Under the pieces are notes generated by a model, which was not told where the DNA came from, ran no database searches, and was given only the letters and a program-made list of their open reading frames with translations. A stretch of 64,000 nt of DNA, from the NCBI GenBank assembly GCA_910586485.1, contig CAJUIA010000004.1:1-64000 (forward strand), given 5' to 3'. This document shows, one piece after another, positions 25,744 to 35,179 of this stretch (its first letter is position 1; the number at the start of each line of letters is the position of its first letter). Source of the stretch: an uncultured Acetatifactor sp. (GTDB taxonomy: Bacteria > Bacillota > Clostridia > Lachnospirales > Lachnospiraceae). Position numbers and translations under genes: made by a program.

Positions 25744-27504
25744 ATGATTAAACTTTTGCGAAATTTAACCAAAAAAGAGTGGGCTTTAATGGCCGTGGCT
25801 TTTGTTTTTATTGTGGTGGAGATCTGGCTGGAGCTGACCATGCCGGAGTACATGGCGGAAATTACCCGCTTGGTGCAGACCGAGGGGACTGCCATGTCGG
25901 AGATTCTTTCCGCAGGAGGAATGATGCTGCTCTGTGCATTGGGGAGTCTGGCCGGTACGGTGGTCACGGCTGTCTGTGCCGCCAAGGTGTCCGCTAATTT
26001 CAGCGGCACGCTCAGAGGGAAGCTCTTCCGGAAGGTACAGTCCTTTTCCATGGAAGAAATCGGCCGTTTCCAGACAGCCAGTCTGATTACCCGCTCCACG
26101 AACGATGTTACGCAGGTGCAGATGCTGATTGTTATGGGCCTGAACGTATTGCTGAAGGCGCCGATTATGGCGGTATGGGCAATCTGCAAAATTGCGGGAA
26201 AAGAGTGGCAGTGGACACTAACTACCGGCATTTCGGTTTTGATACTGCTTGCGATTGTGGGAATCTGTCTGCTTCTGGCGCTGCCCAAGTTTAAAAGGAT
26301 GCAGCAGCTTACGGACAACCTGAACCGGGTTACCCGTGAAAACTTAAGCGGACTGCGGGTGGTACGCGCATATAATGCAGAGGAGTATCAGGAGCAGAAA
26401 TTTGAAGACGCCAATCACGACCTGACCTCCACAAATCTGTTTGCCATGCGTACCCTGTCTATGACGATGCCGAGCATCCAGATGATTATGAGCGGGCTCT
26501 CCCTTGCAATTTACTGGATTGGCGCGGTGCTGATTAATGAGGCGGGGATAGCCGATAAGCTTACCCTGTTTTCCGATATGATGGTCTTTTCCCAATATGC
26601 GGTGCAGGTGGTCATGTCCTTTATGATGCTGGTTATGATATTTATGCTGCTGCCGAGGGCCCTTGTGTCTGCAAAGCGGATCTGCGAGGTGCTTGACACG
26701 CAGCCCACGATCCGGGAAGGAGAAAGAAAGGAAGGACTGCCGGGAAAAGCCGGAGAGGTGGAATTTAAGAATGTGTCCTTCCGGTATCCGGATGCGGAGG
26801 GATGTGTGATTCAAAATATTACGTTTACTGCGAAAAAGGGAGAGACGGTGGCATTGATCGGCTCCACCGGATGTGGAAAGAGTACCGTGATTAACCTGAT
26901 TCCACGATTTTATGATGTGACGGAGGGCCAGGTACTGGTTGACGGGGTTGACGTGCGGGAGTACGGGCAGAAATTTCTGCGCAATAAAATAGGCTATGTG
27001 TCACAGAAGGCCACTCTTTTTAACGGAACCATCCGCTCCAACGTTGCATTTGGCGATAACGGAAGAGGGCAGGAGACGCTGGAGGCAAACGTGGAGGCTG
27101 CCGTGGCGACGGCACAGTCAAAGGATTTTGTGGAAGGAATAGAAGATACCTATGACGGCTATGTGGCACAGGGAGGCTCTAATTTTTCAGGCGGGCAGAA
27201 GCAGAGGATTTCCATTGCCCGCGCGATTGCCAGAAAGCCGGAGATACTGATTTTTGACGATTCCTTTTCGGCGCTGGACTATCAGACGGACCGCAGGCTC
27301 AGAGAAGCCCTTGACAGGGAATGCGCCCAGACCACAAGAATCATTGTGGCGCAGCGCATCGGAACAATCCGAGACGCAGACAGAATCATTGTCCTTGACG
27401 AGGGAAGGATGGCCGGGATGGGCACTCACGAGGAATTGATGAAAACCTGTAAGGTATATCAGCAGATTGCATTATCACAGCTTTCAAAGGAGGAACTGGC
27501 ATAA
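25744..27504 (+). CDS. ABC exporter, half-transporter 1 (degenerate Walker B)
   Basis: 586 residues: six-helix membrane domain (1-300) and ATPase domain (340-580). Walker A is GSTGCGKST, the signature is canonical FSGGQ, and Walker B reads LIFDDSFSALD with Asp where the catalytic Glu normally stands. This is the asymmetry of heterodimeric exporters such as BmrCD and TM287/288. Its stop overlaps the start of the partner gene by one base, so the two are translationally coupled. It is a multidrug-type pump under MarR control; the substrate is unknown. Confidence 0.93.
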   Translation: MIKLLRNLTKKEWALMAVAFVFIVVEIWLELTMPEYMAEITRLVQTEGTAMSEILSAGGMMLLCALGSLAGTVVTAVCAAKVSANFSGTLRGKLFRKVQSFSMEEIGRFQTASLITRSTNDVTQVQMLIVMGLNVLLKAPIMAVWAICKIAGKEWQWTLTTGISVLILLAIVGICLLLALPKFKRMQQLTDNLNRVTRENLSGLRVVRAYNAEEYQEQKFEDANHDLTSTNLFAMRTLSMTMPSIQMIMSGLSLAIYWIGAVLINEAGIADKLTLFSDMMVFSQYAVQVVMSFMMLVMIFMLLPRALVSAKRICEVLDTQPTIREGERKEGLPGKAGEVEFKNVSFRYPDAEGCVIQNITFTAKKGETVALIGSTGCGKSTVINLIPRFYDVTEGQVLVDGVDVREYGQKFLRNKIGYVSQKATLFNGTIRSNVAFGDNGRGQETLEANVEAAVATAQSKDFVEGIEDTYDGYVAQGGSNFSGGQKQRISIARAIARKPEILIFDDSFSALDYQTDRRLREALDRECAQTTRIIVAQRIGTIRDADRIIVLDEGRMAGMGTHEELMKTCKVYQQIALSQLSKEELA

Positions 27505-29336
27505 TGAACAGAAACAGAAAAGGAGAAAAGGCAAATGACCTGGTGGGCACCTGGAAAAAATTATTGAGGTATTGCCGGAAGTACCGGATTGCTCTGGTGA
27601 TTGCCGTGATTTGTGCGGTGGTGGGAACGGTCTTTACCCTGATAGGGCCGGATAAGCTGTCGGAAATCACGGACTGCATTACGGCAGGGATTGCACCGGT
27701 TCCGGAAGCGCCTGGCGGTCTTACGGATTCCCTGAACGGGCCGGTAAAGCCGGGTATACATTTAGACAGGGTATTTAAAATCGGAATGTTTCTGGTCACC
27801 CTGTATGTATCAGGCTATGTGCTGTCCGCCGTACAGGGGTGGATTATGGCGACGGTTACGCAGAAGGTATCCAAGCAGCTCCGCTCGGATATTTCGAGGA
27901 AGATCAACCGGCTGCCCATGTGGTTTTATAACCGCACCACAACCGGGGATGTTCTCTCAAGGGTGACAAATGACGTGGATACCATCGGGCAGTCTTTAAA
28001 CCAGAGCATCGGGCAGCTTATTTCCCAGCTTGTCCTTTTTATTGGCAGCTTTATCATGATGGTGCTTACGAACGGATGGATGACGCTGGCAGCGGTTTTG
28101 TCCAGCCTTTTGGGCTTTGTTATTATGTTTGCCATCATGGGCAGAAGTCAGAAATATTTTACCCGCCAGCAAAAGGCTCTCGGTGAGATCAATGGGCATA
28201 TTGAAGAGATGTATGCGGGGCAAACCGTTGTCAAGGCATATAACGGCGAAGAAAACTCGGAAAGAGAGTTTGACCGGCTTAACGGGAAGCTCTGTGACAG
28301 TGCGTTTAAAGCCCAGTCCCTTGCAGGATTGATGCGTCCGATCATGGGATTTGTGGGAAACCTTGGATATGTGGCGGTCTGTGTGGCAGGCGGCGCGATG
28401 GCGCTGGATGGAAAGATCAGTTTTGGCGTGATCGTGGCCTTTATGATGTATGTGCGGTACTTTACCCAGCCCCTGTCACAGATTGCGCAATCGGTACAGT
28501 CGCTTCAGTCTGCGGCCGCTGCCGGGGAGCGAGTGTTTGAGTTCCTGGAAGCGGAGGAAATGAAGGATGAAAGCGGTAAGACAAAAAGAATCGGAAAGGC
28601 ACAGGGGGATGTGGCTTTTGAACATGTAAAATTCGGCTATGAAAATACAGACCGGATTATCATACATGATTTTTCGGCGGTGGCAAAGCCGGGACAGAAG
28701 ATTGCCATTGTGGGCCCTACCGGCGCAGGAAAGACAACGCTGGTGAATCTTTTGATGCGCTTTCATGAAATCCAGGGCGGCGATATTCGAATTGACGGCG
28801 TTCCCATAAGGGAGCTGACCCGTGAGAATGTTCATGAGCAGTTTGCCATGGTGCTGCAGGATACCTGGTTGTTTGAAGGGACGATTCGGGAGAATCTGGT
28901 ATACTGTGCGGATGATGTCCCGGATAAGAGAATAGAAGAGGCCTGCAGGGCAGTGGGCCTGGACCACTTTATCCGCACGCTTCCCAAGGGTTATGATACG
29001 ATCTTAAATGATCAGTTGAATCTTTCTCAGGGGCAGAAGCAGCAGCTTACCATTGCCCGTGCGATGATTGCGGATAAGCCCATGCTGATTCTGGACGAGG
29101 CAACAAGCTCTGTAGATACCCGTAGCGAGCAGCAGATTCAAAGCGCCATGGACCAGCTGATGGAAAACAGGACTTCTTTTGTGATTGCACACCGTTTGTC
29201 TACCATCAAAAATGCAGATCTGATTCTCGTATTGAAGGACGGAGATATTATTGAAAGCGGGAATCATGAGGAATTGCTTCTCCGCAAGGGTTTTTATGCA
29301 GAGCTTTATAACAGCCAGTTTGAAAAGGCAGTGTAG
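27504..29336 (+). CDS. ABC exporter, half-transporter 2 (degenerate signature)
   Basis: 610 residues: membrane domain (20-330) and ATPase domain (370-605). Walker A is GPTGAGKTT, Walker B is LILDEATSSVD with the catalytic Glu, and the signature is LSQGQ instead of LSGGQ. Together with subunit 1 this gives one consensus and one degenerate ATP site, as in known heterodimeric multidrug exporters. The N-terminal part has a periplasmic-side insertion (about 60-80) absent from subunit 1. It is coupled to the upstream gene by a one-base overlap. Confidence 0.93.
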   Translation: MNRNRKGEKANDLVGTWKKLLRYCRKYRIALVIAVICAVVGTVFTLIGPDKLSEITDCITAGIAPVPEAPGGLTDSLNGPVKPGIHLDRVFKIGMFLVTLYVSGYVLSAVQGWIMATVTQKVSKQLRSDISRKINRLPMWFYNRTTTGDVLSRVTNDVDTIGQSLNQSIGQLISQLVLFIGSFIMMVLTNGWMTLAAVLSSLLGFVIMFAIMGRSQKYFTRQQKALGEINGHIEEMYAGQTVVKAYNGEENSEREFDRLNGKLCDSAFKAQSLAGLMRPIMGFVGNLGYVAVCVAGGAMALDGKISFGVIVAFMMYVRYFTQPLSQIAQSVQSLQSAAAAGERVFEFLEAEEMKDESGKTKRIGKAQGDVAFEHVKFGYENTDRIIIHDFSAVAKPGQKIAIVGPTGAGKTTLVNLLMRFHEIQGGDIRIDGVPIRELTRENVHEQFAMVLQDTWLFEGTIRENLVYCADDVPDKRIEEACRAVGLDHFIRTLPKGYDTILNDQLNLSQGQKQQLTIARAMIADKPMLILDEATSSVDTRSEQQIQSAMDQLMENRTSFVIAHRLSTIKNADLILVLKDGDIIESGNHEELLLRKGFYAELYNSQFEKAV

Positions 29337-29349
29337 AAAGGAGCGGGAC

Positions 29350-29949
29350 ATGAAGATAAATGCGATTGCGATTGAAAGGGAATACGGAAGCGGCGGGACA
29401 AAAATTGCACGTCTGCTTTCGGAGGAAACGGGTATCCCGTGCTATGGCCATGAAATTCTGGAGGAAGTGTCAAGAAAGCATGGAATTTCGGTGGATGCCA
29501 TTCAAAAATATGAGGAAAAAGGAACGGGCAGCATTCTCTACTCCGTTTATGCAATGGCAAAGGCGACGGCAGGAGATGGCGATATGCTGACAGGGGAAGG
29601 GCATGTTTATCTTGCGGAGCAGCAGGTGATCAAGGACCTGGCTATGCGCGGTCCTGCCGTTTTTCTGGGGCATTGCGCATCAGAAGCGCTGAAGGAGAAA
29701 AAGCAGGTTATTAAGGTATTTATCCGCTGCAGCGACGAGGCGGTAAAAATAAGCAGAATCGAGAAGGAGTATGGTATCCCCTCTGCAGAAGCAGACAGTA
29801 CAAGAAAGCGGTTTGACCGGAAACGGGCCAATTATTATTATGCGAATACGGGGCGGAAATGGGACAATTACAGAAATTATGATATTGTGCTGGACAGCGC
29901 TGCACTTGGCATTGAGGGCTGTGCTGCCGTGCTGAAGAGTCTGCTTTAA
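29350..29949 (+). CDS. Cytidylate-kinase-like protein
   Basis: 199 residues from the ATG at 29350 (GGAG seven bases upstream), 13 bases after the ABC gene. The N terminus AIEREYGSGGTKIARLLSEE is the loop of the cytidylate-kinase-like (AAK_13) family, with GSGG replacing a classical Walker A. The C-terminal RANYYYANTGRKWDNYRNYD is the conserved nucleotide/lid segment. This family often accompanies exporter or membrane genes in Clostridia, and its true substrate is not established. It is probably the last gene of the marR operon. Confidence 0.85.
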   Translation: MKINAIAIEREYGSGGTKIARLLSEETGIPCYGHEILEEVSRKHGISVDAIQKYEEKGTGSILYSVYAMAKATAGDGDMLTGEGHVYLAEQQVIKDLAMRGPAVFLGHCASEALKEKKQVIKVFIRCSDEAVKISRIEKEYGIPSAEADSTRKRFDRKRANYYYANTGRKWDNYRNYDIVLDSAALGIEGCAAVLKSLL

Positions 29950-30039
29950 TTAGCAGAGAGCATGGGGTCTTCTCAAAAATGGTCAACGGGAGTAAAATGT
30001 TTCATGGGGTTGATCCCAAGCGAAAGACAGGTAAGAAAA

Positions 30040-30672
30040 ATGAATGAAAAATTTTATCTGCTGTCGGAGAAAAAGCAGCAGAAAATCATGGATGCAGGTT
30101 TTGTGGTGTTCGGGCAAAATTCCTATCGTAAAAGTCCCGTTCAGGAGATTGCAGATCAGGCGGGAATCAGCAAGTCACTGCTGTTTCATTATTTTACCAA
30201 TAAGAGGGAGCTGTATCTTTTCCTGTGGGACCGGGCATGTGCGATAACCACGGAATATCTTACGAAATATGGCTGTTATGAGTCGGATGATCTTTTTGAA
30301 ATGATGGAGCGGGGAATGCGGGCCAAAATTCACATGATGAAGAAATATCCGGCTATGACGGCGTTTGTGGTCAAGGCATTTTACGAAAAGGATCCGGAGA
30401 TCTGCCCGGCGGTGCAGGAGAGTTATCGGAAGTATTTCGACATAAAGGCGCGGGACGCATTTTCAAGGGTTGACCCTGGAGATTTCGTAGAAGGGCTGGA
30501 CCTGCAGATGATGCACCGGGAAATGTATCTGGCCTCCGAGGGTTATCTCTGGGAAATATTCCAGCGGGGGGAAGAGCTGGACGTGCTTAAGCTGGAAAAG
30601 GATTTTGGGGAAATGCTGGGGTTTTGGAAGAAGATTTATTTGAAACATTCTCCAAAGAATGCAGACCAGTAA
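30040..30672 (+). CDS. TetR/AcrR family transcriptional regulator
   Basis: 210 residues from the ATG at 30040; upstream in-frame starts (29962, 30004) are possible, and none has a strong ribosome site. The N-terminal helix-turn-helix (about 10-55) reads KIMDAGFVVFGQN...PVQEIADQAGISKSLLFHYFTNKRELY. The variable C-terminal helical domain would bind the inducer. It lies 23 bases before the ABC-2 ATPase gene and presumably controls it. Confidence 0.88.
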   Translation: MNEKFYLLSEKKQQKIMDAGFVVFGQNSYRKSPVQEIADQAGISKSLLFHYFTNKRELYLFLWDRACAITTEYLTKYGCYESDDLFEMMERGMRAKIHMMKKYPAMTAFVVKAFYEKDPEICPAVQESYRKYFDIKARDAFSRVDPGDFVEGLDLQMMHREMYLASEGYLWEIFQRGEELDVLKLEKDFGEMLGFWKKIYLKHSPKNADQ

Positions 30673-30695
30673 ACCTGTTTGGGGATGGAGGGCGC

Positions 30696-31598
30696 ATGAT
30701 GACAGGAAAAAATGCGATAGAAACCAGAGGACTTACGAAGCGGTACGGCAGAGCACGGGGAATTACCGACGTGGATTTAACCGTGCCGGAGGGGGATTTT
30801 CTTGGATTTATCGGGCCAAACGGTGCGGGAAAGAGTACCACTATCCGGATTTTGCTGGGCCTGATTGCGCCCACGGGCGGGGAAGCCAGGATATTCGGAG
30901 AGGATGTGCGCGGGAAGCGTACCGAGGTGCTTGCCAGGATCGGCTATATGCCGTCGGAGGCTTGCTTTTACCGGGGAATGAGGGTGGGCGAGGTCCTGAA
31001 ATATTCCGCCGGTCTGCGGAAGCAGGATTGCAGGGAGGAAGCAGGGCGGCTTTGCGAAAGGCTGGAGCTGGATGTGGGCAAAAGGGTGGATCAGCTGTCC
31101 CTGGGCAATCGGAAAAAGGTGTCCATCATCTGTGCGCTGCAGCACAATCCGGAGCTGTGTATTCTGGATGAGCCTACAAGCGGGCTCGACCCGTTGATAC
31201 AGAGGGAGTTTTACAGGATTCTGCAAGAGCGCAATAAAGCCGGGGCAACGATTTTTCTGTCCTCCCATGTGCTTTCGGAGATACAGAAATATTGCCGCCA
31301 TGCCGCCGTAATCAGAGAGGGCCGGATATTGGCCTGTGACAGCGTAGAGAGCCTGGGACACACGAACGCCAAAAACGTAACCCTGTGGGGAGTTACAGCG
31401 CCGCCGGCGCTGGCGGGAATCAGGAATGTAAAAGCAGAGGACGGCAGCGTCAGCTTTCTGTACAGCGGAGAAGCAGGGGAACTGCTAAAGGCGCTGGCGA
31501 GCCTGCCTGTTACCGATATAAATATCACGGAGCCTGATCTGGAAGAAATTTTTATGCACTACTACAAGGAGGAAGCCCATGACAATATTGAGGCATGA
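30696..31598 (+). CDS. ABC-2 type exporter ATPase
   Basis: 300 residues from the ATG at 30696, behind GGAGG. Walker A is GPNGAGKST, the signature LSLGNRKK, and Walker B LCILDEPTSGLD; an SSHVLSE His-switch follows. The C-terminal 80 residues are the regulatory tail typical of the CcmA/BcrA-like group. It energises the permease encoded next, whose start overlaps its end by 20 bases. Drug, lantibiotic or lipid export are all possible. Confidence 0.92.
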   Translation: MMTGKNAIETRGLTKRYGRARGITDVDLTVPEGDFLGFIGPNGAGKSTTIRILLGLIAPTGGEARIFGEDVRGKRTEVLARIGYMPSEACFYRGMRVGEVLKYSAGLRKQDCREEAGRLCERLELDVGKRVDQLSLGNRKKVSIICALQHNPELCILDEPTSGLDPLIQREFYRILQERNKAGATIFLSSHVLSEIQKYCRHAAVIREGRILACDSVESLGHTNAKNVTLWGVTAPPALAGIRNVKAEDGSVSFLYSGEAGELLKALASLPVTDINITEPDLEEIFMHYYKEEAHDNIEA

Positions 31599-32364
31599 AA
31601 TAAAGCAGGGAAGGAATGGACTGCTGATCTGGACGGCTGCCGTGGCTTTTTTGATGGGAGCCTGCGTATTGATTTATCCCGAAATGTCAAAGCAGATGGG
31701 GGAAATCAGCCAGTCCTTTGCCAATATGGGAGGCTTTTCTGCGGCATTTGGCATGGACAAAATCAACTTTGGAGAATTTACCGGATTCTTCGGAGTGGAG
31801 TGCGGCAATATCCTGGGCCTGGGCGGGGCATTCTTTGCGGCGCTGCTGGGCATTTCCGCACTGTCAAGGGAAGAAGGAGAGCATACTGCAGAGTTTTTAT
31901 TGACTCATCCCGTAAGCAGGAGCAGTGTGGCAGCCCAGAAGCTGCTGGCGGTATTGGCGCAGATTACAATTCTCAATGCGGCGGTTGCTGCAGTTACGGC
32001 GCTGACCGTGCTTGCCATCGGGGAAAAGCCGGACTGGAGGCTGTTGGGGCTGATGCTTTTTGCCTACCTTATTATGCAGGCGGAAACGGCGGCAGTCTGT
32101 TTCGGTATTTCAGCCTTTATGAGAGGCGGTGGGCCGGGCTTAGGGCTGGGGCTGGCGGCAGTGTTTTACTTTTTGAATCTTGTGGCCAACCTAACGGAAA
32201 AGGCCGGATTTTTAAAGTATTTTACCCCCTTTGGCTATACTGAAAGCGCGGACATTATCACTAACGGGCGGCTGGAGCCGGGGTATCTTGCAGTGGGGCT
32301 GGCGGCAGCTGCTTTGGGAATTGCGGCCGGATTTTGGAAATACGGGAGGAAGGACATAGTGTGA
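31579..32364 (+). CDS. ABC-2 type exporter permease
   Basis: 261 residues with six predicted membrane helices and a long first extracytoplasmic loop (about 40-80). The segment LLTHPVSRSSVAAQKLLAV is typical of ABC-2 permeases. It is translated from a GGAGG inside the end of the ATPase gene (20-base overlap). It forms the membrane part of the TetR-linked exporter. A large multi-hairpin element begins on its stop codon. Confidence 0.9.
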   Translation: MTILRHEIKQGRNGLLIWTAAVAFLMGACVLIYPEMSKQMGEISQSFANMGGFSAAFGMDKINFGEFTGFFGVECGNILGLGGAFFAALLGISALSREEGEHTAEFLLTHPVSRSSVAAQKLLAVLAQITILNAAVAAVTALTVLAIGEKPDWRLLGLMLFAYLIMQAETAAVCFGISAFMRGGGPGLGLGLAAVFYFLNLVANLTEKAGFLKYFTPFGYTESADIITNGRLEPGYLAVGLAAAALGIAAGFWKYGRKDIV

Positions 32365-32500
32365 GAAGAGTTTCTAGCCGCTCGCAGCATAGGCTGCTTC
32401 GCGGAGAAACTCTAAGTCCGCATAGCGGACTTTTCTCACACCGAGAAATGCCTAAAATACGGCATTTCTCATCCCGATTTGAGATTCCGCAGAGCGGAAT
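32361..32500. repeat. Structured intergenic element C (multi-hairpin)
   Basis: GTGAGAA (32361-32367) pairs with TTCTCAC (32433-32439) around two hairpins: GAGTTTCT / AGAAACTC (32368-32375, 32405-32412) and AAGTCCGC-ata-GCGGACTT (32414-32431). Two more perfect hairpins follow: GAGAAATGCC / GGCATTTCTC (32443-32470) and GATTCCGC-aga-GCGGAATC (32483-32500). Nearly every base is paired, and the element fills the gap between the ABC permease and the Nudix gene. Its 3' end (GATTCC-N5-GCGGAA-n-CATG) recurs near 51170. Confidence 0.65.
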
Positions 32501-32517
32501 CATGGGAGTGAGCGTAG

Positions 32518-33033
32518 ATGAAGAAAATTCTTGTGATGGATGAGCATGACTATGAGGAAGGATTGGAAGAAATATACAGGGTTTCCGTAAGAGGAATTAT
32601 TTTTCTGGATGGAAAGCTTTTGATGATTGAAAATTCTTTCGGAGAGGTAAAGCTGCCGGGGGGTGGCATGGAGCCAGGGGAGGACGAATATCAGGCTCTC
32701 ATTCGAGAGGTGAAGGAGGAAACGGGATATGATGTGATCTTTAAGTCCATAAGGCCCTTTGGAGAAGTAGAAGAGAAGCGTCTGTCCGTTCAGGAACCAA
32801 TGATCTGGCATCAGATCAACCGTCTGTATTTTTGCGATGTGTACCCGGAACGGGGGCAGTGCGAATATTCCGAGAATGAAAAGAAGTATGAGTTTCGTCA
32901 GATGTTTTACACTATCGAAGAAGCATTGGAAAAGAATGAAAAAATGTTGGAAAAGGAAGGGTTACAGGCATGGAATCAGCGGGAGTATAGGACAATGCTG
33001 CTGATAAAAGAGCATTTCCGGCGCGGTACTTAA
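32518..33033 (+). CDS. Nudix hydrolase
   Basis: 171 residues. The Nudix box is complete: GGGMEPGEDEYQALIREV followed by KEETGYD (about 44-66), giving the G-x5-E-x7-REUxEExGU pattern. It hydrolyses nucleoside diphosphate-linked compounds with Mg2+. The ATG at 32518 lies just past structured element C, whose end supplies GGGAG. The substrate is not deducible. Confidence 0.9.
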   Translation: MKKILVMDEHDYEEGLEEIYRVSVRGIIFLDGKLLMIENSFGEVKLPGGGMEPGEDEYQALIREVKEETGYDVIFKSIRPFGEVEEKRLSVQEPMIWHQINRLYFCDVYPERGQCEYSENEKKYEFRQMFYTIEEALEKNEKMLEKEGLQAWNQREYRTMLLIKEHFRRGT

Positions 33034-33062
33034 TTTATCGGAGGTACAAAAGATGCAGGAAA

Positions 33063-33152
33063 AGATTTACAGGCAAAGCGGCTCTGGGGTATAATGATAC
33101 TGCAGAGCTGTTTGACGTACTGGCAAAAGTGAAGAAAGGACTTAATCCCTGA
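33063..33152 (+). pseudogene. Possible C-terminal gene remnant
   Basis: One frame reads GKAALGYNDTAELFDVLAKV, then KKGLNP and a stop, which looks like a genuine protein end with amphipathic character. It has no start codon or upstream body. It lies in the 146-base gap between the Nudix and flavoprotein genes. The family is not recognised, and chance coding is possible. Confidence 0.25.
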
Positions 33153-33179
33153 AAAGGGGTTGAAACAGGTGAATAGAAT

Positions 33180-34562
33180 ATGAAATATGATGTGATTATT
33201 GTTGGCGCAGGGCCGGGAGGAATCTTTTCGGCTTACGAGCTGACTAAGCGCAGTCCGGAGCTTAAAGTCGGAGTGTTCGAGGCGGGACATGCTCTGGAAA
33301 AGCGTCACTGCCCCATTGACGGGGAGAAGGTGAAGAGCTGCATTGGCTGCAAATCCTGCTCCATTATGAGCGGCTTTGGCGGGGCGGGGGCCTTTTCCGA
33401 CGGAAAATATAATATCACCAATGATTTCGGCGGTACGCTTTTTGAGTATATCGGCAAGAAGGAAGCCATTGAGCTGATGAAGTATGTGGACGGCATTAAC
33501 ATGGAGTACGGCGGTGAAGGGACGAAAATGTATTCCACCGCAGGAACGCATTTTAAGAAGCTGTGCCTGCAGAACAAGCTGAATCTGTTGGACGCTTCCG
33601 TGAGGCACTTGGGTACGGATATTAACTTTGTGGTGTTGGAAAATTTGTATAAAAAACTTAAAAGTAAGGCGGACTTCTACTTTGATACGCCGGTGGAGCG
33701 GATCGAGCTGGCGGAGGGCGGTTACCGGGTGATCTGCGGCGAAGAGACTTATGACTGTGAAAGGTGTATCGTCTCCGTGGGGCGCAGCGGCAGCAAGTGG
33801 ATGGAACGGGTGTGCAGGGAGCTGCAGATTCCCACGAAGTCCAACCGGGTGGACATCGGCGTGCGGGTGGAGCTGCCGGCGGTGATATTTTCCCATCTGA
33901 CGGATGAGCTGTATGAAAGCAAGATTGTGTACCGCACGGAAAAGTTTGAGGATAATGTGCGGACATTCTGTATGAATCCTTACGGTATTGTGGTAAACGA
34001 GAACACCAACGGCATCGTCACTGTAAATGGCCACAGCTATGAGGATACAGAGAAGAGGACGGAAAACACAAACTTTGCCCTGCTGGTGGCAAAGCACTTT
34101 TCGGAGCCCTTTAAGGACAGCAATGGCTACGGCGAGAGCATTGCCAGGCTTTCCAACATGCTGGGGGGCGGCGTTATCGTGCAGAGATTTGGGGATCTGG
34201 TGAGAGGGCGGCGAAGCAACAGCAAGCGAATTGAAGAAGGGCTGGTACAGCCCACTCTGGCGGCCACGCCGGGAGATTTAAGTCTGGTCTTGCCCAAGCG
34301 GATCCTGGACGGCATTATAGAGATGATCTATGCGCTGGATAAAATAGCGCCCGGCACGGCTAACGATGACACCCTGCTGTATGGGGTGGAGGTGAAGTTC
34401 TACAATATGGAGGTGGAGATCGACGGGAATCTGGAGAGCTGCCACAGGGGATTATATATCATCGGAGACGGCAGCGGCGTGACGCACTCCCTGTCCCATG
34501 CCTCCGCCAGCGGCGTGTATGTGGCCAGGCAAATAGCAGGAGCGAAGAAACATTTAGTTTGA
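33180..34562 (+). CDS. FAD-dependent NAD(P)-type oxidoreductase
   Basis: 460 residues. The N-terminal dinucleotide fold is VIIVGAGPGGIFSAYEL (5-21). A Cys cluster (SCIGCKSCS, about 53-61) is followed by a glycine-rich GFGGAGAFSDGKYN segment. The C-terminal GLYIIGDGSGVTHSLSHASASG binds the FAD ribityl part. It belongs to the YtfG/HI0933-like group of uncharacterised FAD-dependent dehydrogenases common in anaerobes. The physiological substrate is unknown. Start context is weak (CAGGTG). It is followed 13 bases later by an acetyltransferase gene. Confidence 0.88.
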   Translation: MKYDVIIVGAGPGGIFSAYELTKRSPELKVGVFEAGHALEKRHCPIDGEKVKSCIGCKSCSIMSGFGGAGAFSDGKYNITNDFGGTLFEYIGKKEAIELMKYVDGINMEYGGEGTKMYSTAGTHFKKLCLQNKLNLLDASVRHLGTDINFVVLENLYKKLKSKADFYFDTPVERIELAEGGYRVICGEETYDCERCIVSVGRSGSKWMERVCRELQIPTKSNRVDIGVRVELPAVIFSHLTDELYESKIVYRTEKFEDNVRTFCMNPYGIVVNENTNGIVTVNGHSYEDTEKRTENTNFALLVAKHFSEPFKDSNGYGESIARLSNMLGGGVIVQRFGDLVRGRRSNSKRIEEGLVQPTLAATPGDLSLVLPKRILDGIIEMIYALDKIAPGTANDDTLLYGVEVKFYNMEVEIDGNLESCHRGLYIIGDGSGVTHSLSHASASGVYVARQIAGAKKHLV

Positions 34563-34575
34563 GAAAGGAACTGAC

Positions 34576-35121
34576 ATGCGTACAGAGGATATTATTTTAA
34601 CGGTAAGGGACGGGGAGCTTGTGCTGCGCAATCCCAGTGAAGAGGATGCGCAGATGCTTTTGGACTATCTTAAGACTACCTGTGGGGAGACCCGGTATCT
34701 GGTGAAGGAGCCGGAGGAAATCAACATGACCATAGAGGAAGAAGAGGCATTTATCCGGAGACAGAACGATTCTGAAAACAGCGTGATGCTGCTGGGATTT
34801 CTGAACGGGAGATATGTGGGGAACTGTTCTCTCATGGGCAACGGTCCGCTCAGATACCGGCATCGTGTCAGCATGGGAATCGCCCTTTATCAGGAGTTTA
34901 CCGGGCTTGGCATCGGCAGGGCCATGATTGGCGCGTTATTAAAGATTGCCGGGGAGAAGGGCTTTGAGCAGGTGGAGCTGGAGGTGGTGAAAGGGAATGA
35001 GCGGGCTATTCGCCTGTACAGGGATATGGGCTTTGAAATCTGCGGCACCTTTCCCAACAATATGAAATATAAGGATGGCAGTTATGCGGACGCTTACTGG
35101 ATGGTAAAGCGGCTGACGTGA
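34576..35121 (+). CDS. GNAT family N-acetyltransferase
   Basis: 181 residues with the acetyl-CoA pyrophosphate loop (GLGIGRAMIGALL, about 112-124) and the following ELEVVKGNERAIRLYRDMGF strand-helix of RimJ/RimL-like members. It acetylates an amine on a protein or small molecule. AAAGGA lies upstream; it is probably co-transcribed with the flavoprotein gene (13-base gap). Confidence 0.9.
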   Translation: MRTEDIILTVRDGELVLRNPSEEDAQMLLDYLKTTCGETRYLVKEPEEINMTIEEEEAFIRRQNDSENSVMLLGFLNGRYVGNCSLMGNGPLRYRHRVSMGIALYQEFTGLGIGRAMIGALLKIAGEKGFEQVELEVVKGNERAIRLYRDMGFEICGTFPNNMKYKDGSYADAYWMVKRLT

Positions 35122-35179
35122 CGAACGGGGGTCAGCAAGTTATGTAATGACACTGGCTTAAACAGAAAAGGAGCTGAAA

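Noticed and set aside
25401..26318. Minus-strand ORF of 305 codons opposite marR and the ABC gene
   Set aside because: Ser/Thr/Ile-rich antisense shadow crossing two well-supported genes.
33030..34097. Long minus-strand ORF (355 codons) opposite the flavoprotein gene
   Set aside because: It is the antisense of a clear FAD-dependent oxidoreductase; its composition is biased (His/Leu/Arg-rich) and no domain is recognisable.
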